DNA of 20,809 bases from an uncultured Ruminococcus sp. (GTDB lineage Bacteria > Bacillota > Clostridia > Oscillospirales > Ruminococcaceae): assembly GCA_900540005.1 (NCBI GenBank), contig UQEM01000032.1, positions 1 to 20,809 on the forward strand, given 5' to 3'. The notes under the pieces were generated by a model, which saw nothing but the letters and a program-made list of their open reading frames with translations, had not been told where the DNA came from and made no database searches. A program made the translations under genes and the position numbers. This document shows positions 1-5,422 of this stretch, piece by piece. Every line of letters begins with the position of its first letter. Position 1 is the stretch's first letter.

Positions 1-126
1 TTGTTTGATTTTTTATGCGGGGTAAATGCCAATATCGCTTAAGTTGTTGGCATTGACAGACTTCTTGGCTCTAAAGGATATAAACAGCTCACTCCGCTGA
101 TCTCCGATAAGGAGGACAAGCAGTAA
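1..126 (+). pseudogene. Tail of an upstream reading frame, interrupted, not recognised
   Basis: A plus-strand frame open from the window edge is stopped by TAA at 40-42, then runs open again to a TAA at 124-126. That second TAA overlaps the ATG of the next gene as TAATG. The last 27 codons end in ...LISDKEDKQ and contain the ribosome binding site of the next gene. This looks like the 3' end of a gene of the same mobile element, translationally coupled to its neighbour, possibly broken by the stop at 40-42. I do not recognise the family, and the segment may be non-coding. Confidence 0.25.
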
Positions 127-560
127 TGAGCCGATTTTTATATGTACACTTCAATGAAGATATTCCACGTAACGTCGAAAAGGAATATAATAAAATGCTC
201 CGCAGGGAGAAATACCTTGAGGAGCGTGATGCAGAGTATCTTAATCAGAGTGCGGACTTTGATGACGTACTGGAGATAAATCCTGATCCTGCAAGTATCC
301 CCATAAGCGAATATGAGGCTGAGGAGATACGGAAAGATAATCGTAGGCTTGACTATCTGCCTACTGCTATGGAAATGCTCAGAACCGATTATCCGGAAGG
401 CTATGACCTTATCAGCGAATACTATCTCGGAGAGGATAAGGTAACATTGTTCTACCTCATGGAAAAGTACGGACTGACACGACCTATGGCGAAGTACAGA
501 ATGAAGGTCGCTAAAGAAAAGCTGAAATCCTATATCATATTGCACGAAACAAAGGATTGA
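126..560 (+). CDS. Small sigma-70-like regulator of a Tn916-type element
   Basis: A 144-residue soluble acidic protein. The N-terminal part (MSRFLYVHFNED..., then REKYLEERDAEYL near residues 27-39) resembles the small sigma-like regulators of Firmicutes conjugative elements, such as the Orf7-type protein next to xis-int in Tn916. The C-terminal part (about 90-140) is predicted helical and fits a region-4-like helix-turn-helix (YLMEKYGLTRPMAKYRMKVAKEKL). Such proteins are thought to control transfer and excision genes. A good ribosome binding site AAGGAGG lies at 109-115, and the ATG overlaps the preceding stop. The neighbours downstream are a broken excisionase and an integrase, the usual order in this element class. 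Family membership is by recall of pattern; exact function is inferred. Confidence 0.6.
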   Translation: MSRFLYVHFNEDIPRNVEKEYNKMLRREKYLEERDAEYLNQSADFDDVLEINPDPASIPISEYEAEEIRKDNRRLDYLPTAMEMLRTDYPEGYDLISEYYLGEDKVTLFYLMEKYGLTRPMAKYRMKVAKEKLKSYIILHETKD

Positions 561-987
561 AAAATATGCAAATTGCTGATTTTTCTTTTTTGAAGCAAAA
601 AATTCTTGAAAATCTATGTCCAAAACGCATTTTTTTCGGTTGATGTATAGAGGGCTTTGACCTCTATGCGGTGTGAGGGGTGAAAAATGACCTCTGACAT
701 ATAAACCTCCGAATCAGGGACGGTGCTGCTTTTTCCATTTTCTGTGCCGTCCCTATTATTTCAAAAAAGCCATCAAGTTTGATTCCTTTATTTTCAAATG
801 ACAGCAGAGATGCTGTCGGGAGCTTCCCCGTTTCTGAGATTCAGGGGGAGCTGCCAACAGTACATCAATTTCGGGCATAAAAATAACGGATAGACGATGT
901 ACTGCCGTTCTTACGGCAAAGTAACTTGAAAATTGAATATTCATCAAGGCTATAACTACGAGATATAGGGATAAGGAGGATTGGCTT
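561..987 (+). other. Non-coding stretch with several hairpins, inside the mobile element
   Basis: No convincing gene is seen in these 427 bases. Four inverted repeats are visible: ATAGAGG/CCTCTAT at 647-667; AGGGACGG/CCGTCCCT with one further imperfect pair at 716-754; GACAGCA/TGCTGTC with a GAGA loop at 800-817; and TGCCGT/ACGGCA with a TCTT loop at 903-918. None has a proper U-tract. A palindrome TGAATATTCA lies at 934-943, just ahead of the excisionase. The role is unknown; leader, origin-like or protein-binding structure of the element is possible. Confidence 0.5.
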
Positions 988-1206
988 ATGACGGACTAGG
1001 AAGCCTACGACAAGCTCTTTAGTAAATACCCTGATATTGTGACAGTCAAAGACGTAAGCGAAATGCTTGGATTAGGCATCAGAAACACTTATAAGCTGTT
1101 CTCTGACGGAAAACTCCATTCTCTCAATGTATGTAAGAGAATACTGACTACTAAGGTAGAAGTCATAAATTACGTTCTGCAATGCGCACAACAAAGGGGC
1201 GAGTAA
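988..1206 (+). pseudogene. xis: Excisionase-like helix-turn-helix gene with an amber stop at codon 4
   Basis: ATG at 988 follows an excellent ribosome binding site (AAGGAGG at 973-979). The frame reads M-T-D-stop-E-A-Y-D-K-L and then stays open for 67 more codons to TAA at 1204-1206. After the TAG at 997-999 the translation matches small Tn916-like excisionases: TVKDVSEMLGLGIRNTYKLF forms the helix-turn-helix, followed by SDGKLHSL and a C-terminal ILTTKVEVINYVLQCAQ. In intact relatives the stretch after the helix-turn-helix usually carries a G-R-K-type basic turn; here it reads N-V-C-K-R. No good in-frame start lies between the stop and the helix-turn-helix. The product should assist the integrase in excising the element; here it is probably not made. 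Confidence 0.75.
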
Positions 1207-1259
1207 CGAGCTTTATGATGACAAGTTAGTAGAATCGCATACAAGACTTTTGGAAATAC

Positions 1260-1288
1260 TTGAATAATCCGCCGATGCGCGCTATAAT
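1260..1288 (+). promoter_or_regulatory. Sigma-A promoter for the integrase
   Basis: TTGAAT at 1260-1265 and TATAAT at 1283-1288 are separated by exactly 17 bases, and lie 70 bases upstream of the integrase start. A TTCTACC motif at 1320-1326, between this promoter and the ribosome binding site, matches motifs clustered beside the tRNA-Leu, so the integrase may bind its own leader (inference). Confidence 0.7.
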
Positions 1289-1357
1289 GGTATTACCAAC
1301 CAAAAACTTGATGCAGACTTTCTACCAGCTTTCATAACAACAAGGAGGTTTATCGCA

Positions 1358-2632
1358 ATGAAAGCAAGTCTGCCCTTTAAGTACATCACCGCTGTAAAAG
1401 GCGGAAAACACTATGTAGTATTCGACTACAAAGACAACGAAGGCAAAAGGAAAAGAAAATGGGTGGGAACTGATCTTCCTGAGAACTGCAAGAAGAAGGA
1501 ACTGTCAGCTAAGGTTGACGAGATCGTAGCCGATTTCTATAAGGAATACATCAGCGGAAATATCGTCAAGAGCGAGAAAGCCGTTAAGATGAGGATTTCT
1601 GAAGACGGTCAGTCTCTTGAAACAGCTAAGACAGAGTACACATTCACGGAGTTCTTCAAGGTTTGGCTCGAATCTATCAAGCCAACAGTCGCAGAGACAA
1701 CCTTTGCAGGCTATGAACACACTTCTCACCGTATAATCTCATATTTCGACAGAGTATTTCCTGACATTAAGCTCAGTGAACTGAAAGCAATGGAGCTTCA
1801 GCGTTTCTACAATGATATGTATGCAAGCGGTCTTTCGGCTAATACGATCAAGCACTATCACGCAAATATCCATAAATCGCTGAAATATGTGGTGAAGATG
1901 GACTTGATAACCGTAAATGAGTCGGAAAAGACGGAGCGTCCTAAAATGGAGAAGTTTGAGGCAATGTTTTATAACGAACAGGAACTTGGACTGCTGTTCA
2001 ATGCTTTCAGAGGAGATCGTATGGAAATCGTGGTACTTATCGCAGCCTATTACGGACTTCGCCGCAGCGAGATCATCGGTCTGAGGTGGGACGCTATCGA
2101 CTTTGACAAGAAAACGATCACTATTCGTGAAAAGGCTTATACTGTAAGGGAGGATGGCAAGGGAGTAACTAAGTTCCATAATCAGCTCAAGACAAGAGCG
2201 AGTTACAGAACACTTCCGCTTATACCTTATATAGGAGAGCTTCTGAAAGAGAAGAAAGAGAGAAACGAATATCTCTCCAAGCTCATGAAGCACGAATACT
2301 GTCATGATTATGACGATTATATCTGCACCGACAACTTCGGTAATCTTATCACACCCGTTTATGTAACCGACCACTTCGCAAGTATGATCAGGAAGCACAG
2401 GCTCAAGAAGCTCCGTTTCCACGATCTCAGACATTCATGTGCAAGCCTTCTGCTTGCTAATGGTGTTCCAATGAAAGCAATTCAGGAGTGGTTAGGTCAT
2501 TCTACATTCCAGGTAACTGCTGATTTTTACAGTCACTTGGAGTTTAATTCAAAGCTGTCCTCGGCAGATGCTATCGCTCAGGCTCTCGGTGCTTGCAATC
2601 CTGATACAGAAGAAGCAGGCAGCAGAGGATAA
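1358..2632 (+). CDS. int: Tyrosine site-specific integrase, Tn916/ICE type
   Basis: A 424-residue tyrosine recombinase that joins and excises an integrative element at an att site. An N-terminal basic DNA-binding domain of the AP2-like arm-binding kind (about 1-65, with KRKRKWVGTDL) is followed by a core-binding domain (about 95-190) and the catalytic domain (about 205-410). All expected catalytic residues are visible: R235 (GLRRSE), K278 (QLKTR), H355 and R358 (HDLRH), H381 (LGHS) and the nucleophile Y391 (DFYSHL). The length is normal for the family. The start is supported by AAGGAGG at 1342-1348. The gene ends 78 bases from the 3' end of a tRNA-Leu gene, the probable attachment site. The adjacent excisionase is broken, so the enzyme may integrate but not efficiently excise. 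Confidence 0.93.
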   Translation: MKASLPFKYITAVKGGKHYVVFDYKDNEGKRKRKWVGTDLPENCKKKELSAKVDEIVADFYKEYISGNIVKSEKAVKMRISEDGQSLETAKTEYTFTEFFKVWLESIKPTVAETTFAGYEHTSHRIISYFDRVFPDIKLSELKAMELQRFYNDMYASGLSANTIKHYHANIHKSLKYVVKMDLITVNESEKTERPKMEKFEAMFYNEQELGLLFNAFRGDRMEIVVLIAAYYGLRRSEIIGLRWDAIDFDKKTITIREKAYTVREDGKGVTKFHNQLKTRASYRTLPLIPYIGELLKEKKERNEYLSKLMKHEYCHDYDDYICTDNFGNLITPVYVTDHFASMIRKHRLKKLRFHDLRHSCASLLLANGVPMKAIQEWLGHSTFQVTADFYSHLEFNSKLSSADAIAQALGACNPDTEEAGSRG

Positions 2633-2660
2633 CAAGCCGACAGGTAATGAATGAGAACGC

Positions 2661-2694
2661 ATAAAAAAGAACCGAGCTTATGAAAAGCCCGATT
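2661..2694 (-). terminator. Intrinsic terminator of the tRNA-Leu transcript
   Basis: Read on the minus strand, 2694-2685 (AATCGGGCTT) pairs over ten positions with 2679-2670 (AAGCTCGGTT), using two G-U pairs, with a five-base loop. It is followed by CTTTTTTAT. The G-U positions become mismatches on the plus strand, and the T-run is on the minus strand, so it belongs to the tRNA and not to the integrase. Confidence 0.7.
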
Positions 2695-2709
2695 CTACGC
2701 TGATTTTAG

Positions 2710-2792
2710 TGGTGCCGATGGCGGGACTCGAACCCGCACACTTTCGTACTTGATTTTGAGTCAAGCGTGTCTGCCAATTCCACCACATCGGC
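2710..2792 (-). tRNA. tRNA-Leu, anticodon CAA
   Basis: On the minus strand the acceptor arm GCCGATG (2792-2786) pairs with CATCGGC (2720-2714), followed by A and an encoded CCA (2712-2710). The anticodon stem CTTGA/TCAAG encloses the loop CTCAAAA, giving anticodon CAA (codon UUG). The T-arm GCGGG-TTCGAGT-CCCGC is perfect, and a short variable arm (ACGAAAGT) fits a class II tRNA-Leu. The gene sits beside the integrase, and two degenerate copies of its 5' half follow on its 5' side, so it is the likely integration target. No promoter at a proper distance is obvious directly upstream. Confidence 0.95.
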
Positions 2793-2831
2793 ACATATTA
2801 AGTTTTTTCTTCTGAAAGACAAGATAATTTC

Positions 2832-3213
2832 GGTAGAAAACAGGTAGAAGAATAAAAAAACGAACAAGTTCTTTCTACCACAATCTCCAGATTTCTTCGT
2901 GGTTAAGCCGTTAGAGCGATACTGAAAATTAGACTGAACTCAAAACTACTGAAAGTCACAAGCGGATTTTGAATCCGTCACGTCTGCCAATTCCATCACA
3001 CCGGTTTATTTGATTTTTTGAGTTAATCAAATCCGAATCACAACGTACAAGACAAAAATCCGTTACTGCAAACCGAAAATTGAAAAACGAGTCAAATTTG
3101 GTAGAAAAAATCCCGAATTTTTCGGTAGATACACATGACTTTCTCTACCAAATGTGAGATGCAAGAGTGTTGAAACGTCGGAATGACGTAGTTTTTAGAA
3201 GTTTGAGGTAGAA
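2832..3213. repeat. Cluster of GGTAGA/TCTACC motifs, candidate integrase arm sites
   Basis: GGTAGA or its complement occurs at 2832, 2843, 2874, 3100, 3124, 3144 and 3207 (first base of each hexamer), mostly extended to GGTAGAA. That is seven in 382 bases, where chance predicts well under one. In the tRNA direction the first two groups have the same order: one GGTAGA followed by two TCTACC (2879-2832 before the intact tRNA; 3149-3100 before the first dead half). Another copy precedes the integrase at 1320-1326. Repeated short motifs flanking a core are typical of arm-type sites bound by the N-terminal domain of tyrosine integrases; that these serve this integrase is inference. Confidence 0.55.
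2961..3005 (-). pseudogene. Degenerate 5' half of tRNA-Leu (old attachment site)
   Basis: The minus strand reads a decayed acceptor strand (ACCGGTG in place of GCCGATG), then an almost unchanged D-arm (GGAATTGGCAGACGTG) and an anticodon arm CGGA-TTCAAAA-TCCG. Past the anticodon stem the similarity stops. No variable arm, T-arm or acceptor 3' strand is present. It cannot be a working tRNA. The break at the anticodon stem matches where tRNA-targeting integrases usually cross over. A hairpin ATTTGATT/AATCAAAT lies just upstream at 3008-3032. Confidence 0.75.
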
Positions 3214-3240
3214 ACTCAAATAGCTCGACAACAAAAAGTT

Positions 3241-3286
3241 GTGTGGATTTTGAGTCCGACACGTCTGCCAATTCCATCACATCGGC
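3241..3286 (-). pseudogene. 5' half of tRNA-Leu behind a strong promoter
   Basis: The minus strand from 3286 reads an intact acceptor strand GCCGATG, a D-arm (GGAATTGGCAGACGTG) and the anticodon region GGA-CTCAAAA-TCC. The two outer anticodon-stem pairs are broken, and the sequence then diverges. The 3' half is missing. Unlike the other copies, it has a consensus promoter at the right distance upstream (3303-3332). It may therefore be the original chromosomal 5' end of the tRNA-Leu gene, split by integration. Confidence 0.75.
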
Positions 3287-3302
3287 ACTTTGAGTACATA
3301 TT

Positions 3303-3332
3303 ATTATAGCATATGAAAGTTGGAGTTGTCAA
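3303..3332 (-). promoter_or_regulatory. Consensus sigma-A promoter facing the tRNA-Leu remnants
   Basis: On the minus strand TTGACA (3332-3327) and TATAAT (3308-3303) are both perfect hexamers, with an 18-base spacer. The -10 box lies 16 bases before the acceptor strand of the outermost tRNA-Leu half, a distance typical for tRNA genes. Transcription from here would cross both dead halves, reach the intact tRNA about 500 bases on and stop at the terminator at 2661-2694. Confidence 0.75.
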
Positions 3333-3611
3333 GTATTTTTTTGCCGTATTCATCAGCAGTTCTTTTCTCACCACATTCAGGCGTGAGTAGTATGTGTGCT
3401 GGCTGATACCTTTTTCCTTGCACCAAGCAGTTACGGTCATACCACTGCTCTGGCATTCCTGTATCTGCTCTGCCCACTCCCTGTGACGAAGCTCGGTTTT
3501 TACTTCTCTGATCGTTGGCATATTCTCAGCTCCTTTCGGGGTAAATCCCTTTGGAACTATTTTATCGCTTTTTTAGTGCCGAATCAACGTTAGGGTGTGG
3601 TTGGCGGTTAC
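3333..3611 (-). mobile_element. Left-end remnant of an IS66-family insertion sequence
   Basis: Reading the minus strand from 3611, the sequence begins GTAACCGCCAACCACACCC. The GTAA start fits the terminal inverted repeats of IS66 elements. It is followed by about 90 bases of leader, then the truncated tnpA. The other end is lost: IS sequence gives way to the tRNA-Leu promoter near 3332-3342, although the exact breakpoint is uncertain. The 8 bases outside the end (GCAAAAGT, 3612-3619) would be one half of a target duplication; no partner is found because the far end is gone. Confidence 0.55.
3342..3521 (-). pseudogene. tnpA: Truncated IS66-family accessory protein TnpA
   Basis: The first 60 or so residues match the N-terminus of IS66-type TnpA/helix-turn-helix proteins: REWAEQIQECQSSGMTVTAW is followed by CKEKGISQHTYYSRL. 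The start has a good ribosome binding site (AAGGAG, minus strand). Family members are usually over 100 residues. Here the frame runs on into promoter and tRNA-like sequence and then stops, so everything after about residue 60 is unrelated. No tnpB or tnpC (DDE transposase) remains. Confidence 0.65.
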
Positions 3612-3614
3612 GCA

Positions 3615-3670
3615 AAAGTTATCGAACCCACAAAGTACTCTGCCTGTTAAGCACTCTGTGAGTTCGATAA
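3615..3670 (-). terminator. Terminator of the flippase/PP-loop/ThiT-like operon
   Basis: A 20-base stem (3670-3651 with 3638-3619) lies 11 bases after the stop of the last operon gene. Its three imperfect positions are G-U pairs in minus-strand RNA but C-A or A-C mismatches on the plus strand, so pairing is kept for the minus transcript. Only a short U-run (CTTTTG) follows before the IS66 end at 3611, which may have cut the tract. Confidence 0.65.
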
Positions 3671-3680
3671 GTTTCAGTCT

Positions 3681-4280
3681 CTACTCAGCATTTACGCTCT
3701 CTGTCATTAGTTTTTTAATTGGTGCGCTGCTGAAAAGCACGATTGCGACCAAAACTGTCAGAACAAGCTCAGGGAGCATATATGCGCCATTGTAAACAAG
3801 ACTGTATATATACTTGTTATCGGCAACAAAGTCAAGACTGTCCCAAATCTTACCTGCTGTAGCAAAAACGAATGCACCACTTATAAAATGACTGATAAAT
3901 CGCAGAACAAGCGCAAGTGCAATGCCTGCTATCCATCCTGATCTGTTCTTGTTCCTGAATATTCCTGCAAACCCCAGTACAGAATATGCAATGATATAGT
4001 CAAAGAGAATACACGCCGTCAGCATTCCTGCTGTCAGTCCCCATGCCAGCAGCCCGTCTTTTATGATACCTGTTGCAAGTTGAAACAGTGCAAACAGGAA
4101 CGAAAGGCACAGCCCCTTTTTCACGCCATGTCTTATGCTGAACATACATATCGGCAGCATAGACACAAGTGTGATAGATCCGCCAAACGGCAGTAATTTC
4201 TGAAAGGGCGTGATAAAGCTGAGAACGATTCCCAACACAAGCATTAATGCGCCCTCTGTTAATATCTTCGTTTTACTCAT
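3681..4280 (-). CDS. ThiT-like membrane protein (ECF transporter substrate-binding subunit family)
   Basis: A 199-residue hydrophobic protein with about six membrane segments. It resembles ThiT/YuaJ, the thiamine-binding S component of energy-coupling-factor transporters. Family-like stretches are VSMLPICMFSIRHGVKKG (39-56), LFDYIIAYSVLGFAGIF (92-108), RFISHFISGAF (127-137) and YSLVYNGAYMLPE (159-171). Of residues recalled to contact thiamine in ThiT, the His (H131), Tyr (Y159) and Asn (N164) are kept. The acidic residue is Asp (D94), not Glu, and the aromatic after the His is Phe (F139), not Trp. No TPP riboswitch is seen. The start overlaps the preceding gene by ATGA (4277-4280). Thiamine or another small ligand is possible, and no ECF energy module is in the window. 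Confidence 0.65.
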   Translation of the reverse strand: MSKTKILTEGALMLVLGIVLSFITPFQKLLPFGGSITLVSMLPICMFSIRHGVKKGLCLSFLFALFQLATGIIKDGLLAWGLTAGMLTACILFDYIIAYSVLGFAGIFRNKNRSGWIAGIALALVLRFISHFISGAFVFATAGKIWDSLDFVADNKYIYSLVYNGAYMLPELVLTVLVAIVLFSSAPIKKLMTESVNAE

Positions 4281-5422
4281 TTCTTTAATACTTTTTTCTT
4301 TACCTTTCTCAGCGGATTCTTGATTTTTTCAATATCCGCGATTTTTTTAAATTCGGGTCTGCTGAGCATTCCCTGATACACAGGCTCGTTCATTCTGTTT
4401 CCCATGGAATGCAGATACGCAAGCAGTTTATAATATCTGACACGATTTTCCTTATAGTAGTCGATATCAAATACTTCCTTGAAGTTATCAAGCTTGTTCA
4501 GATAGTCTAAAGTCAGGAGAGTTCGCTGACACTTTGAGCATCTTCCGCAGTTATAAGGCTTGGTAAGGCATACATGAAGATACTTTTGCGCCGGCTTGAA
4601 ATCAACAATATCTCTGGTTTTGTCAATCCGCTCCTTTTCTCCGCCCTCAGAGTAGATTATCAGACCGCTCGTGCTAAAGCACTGGAGACTCAACAGGTCA
4701 TAATGCGCACATTCACGGTCAGAAAGTGAAAAGTGACCGTAATCTATTCCGGACGATGCATAATAGTATATTTTCCAGAATTTCTGCATCATGTATATAG
4801 CAAATACTGACGAGTATGTAGCTGTAAACAAGTGATTCTGCGGAAAAGCATCGGCAAAGTTTGAATCTGTTTTGATAATTGGCAGTCCAAGTTCTTCGGC
4901 AACAGAATCGACTTTCTGATATCTTTCTTCTTTTACCTTATCACGTCCGTATTCATCATAGCATTCGTTAAAAGCTCCGACATTGTTAATGCACAGATAA
5001 GTGAGATCAAGAGTAGGAAAATCCGTCTTGTAATGCTGATAAATCGCATCAAATGAATCAATGCCGCATGAACAGCCGGTCCCTATTTCCTTGCCGGGCA
5101 GTGCAGGAGCCGTTTCGGCTTCGATTTTTACAGCATTCAAGTCCTTGGCATACTTCGCAAGTGAGGGGATCAAAATAGTTGTAATATTATACAAAAGTTC
5201 ATCAGTAACGGGAGCAAGACATTTTATGTCATGACCGTGCAGCATACACCAATGCAGCAAACCAACAACATACGCGTCTGCTCTTTCGGTCACCAAATAC
5301 TGCTCGTATTCCTCATCTACCTCAAACCACACCGTTCTGTTTTCGCCGTCAACGGAGATATCACAGTTACATCTGGATCTACTTCCGCTTTTTGTTATAT
5401 ATGGTTTATTAACAGTAATCAT
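4277..5422 (-). CDS. PP-loop (QueC-like) protein of unknown function
   Basis: A 381-residue soluble protein. An N-terminal region of about 110 residues, not recognised, precedes a PP-loop ATPase-like core. The signature GTGCSCGIDSF (114-124) aligns with the SGGxDS loop of adenylating PP-loop enzymes, with Cys in place of the first Gly. Further on come VDSVAEELGLPIIKTDSNF (171-189) and a C-terminal cluster C285-x6-C292-x2-C295-x2-C298 (HVC...NCGRCSKC), close in spacing to the zinc site of QueC. A basic tail ends the protein. QueC makes the preQ0 nitrile, but this is much longer and sits between a flippase and a ThiT-like gene. Related PP-loop enzymes also act in surface-sugar amidation. Start and stop overlap the neighbours by four bases each. 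Substrate unknown. Confidence 0.6.
   Translation of the reverse strand: MITVNKPYITKSGSRSRCNCDISVDGENRTVWFEVDEEYEQYLVTERADAYVVGLLHWCMLHGHDIKCLAPVTDELLYNITTILIPSLAKYAKDLNAVKIEAETAPALPGKEIGTGCSCGIDSFDAIYQHYKTDFPTLDLTYLCINNVGAFNECYDEYGRDKVKEERYQKVDSVAEELGLPIIKTDSNFADAFPQNHLFTATYSSVFAIYMMQKFWKIYYYASSGIDYGHFSLSDRECAHYDLLSLQCFSTSGLIIYSEGGEKERIDKTRDIVDFKPAQKYLHVCLTKPYNCGRCSKCQRTLLTLDYLNKLDNFKEVFDIDYYKENRVRYYKLLAYLHSMGNRMNEPVYQGMLSRPEFKKIADIEKIKNPLRKVKKKVLKK

Noticed and set aside
756..947. Minus-strand open frame of 63 codons beside the excisionase
   Set aside because: It runs across three hairpins, has no ribosome binding site and no recognisable domain. It is probably non-coding.
988..1206. Programmed TAG readthrough or an alternative genetic code in xis
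   Set aside because: clpP ends with TAG, and no readthrough signal or downstream structure is apparent. A simple nonsense mutation or a base-call error is more likely.
3092..3280. Minus-strand frame that begins inside a tRNA-Leu half
   Set aside because: Its first residues are a translation of the tRNA-like sequence, and the rest covers candidate integrase sites. It is not a gene.
2832..3286. CRISPR array, because of the repeated motifs and spacers
   Set aside because: The repeats are 6-7 bases in both directions with irregular spacing, and the longer repeats are tRNA-Leu fragments. No cas gene is present.
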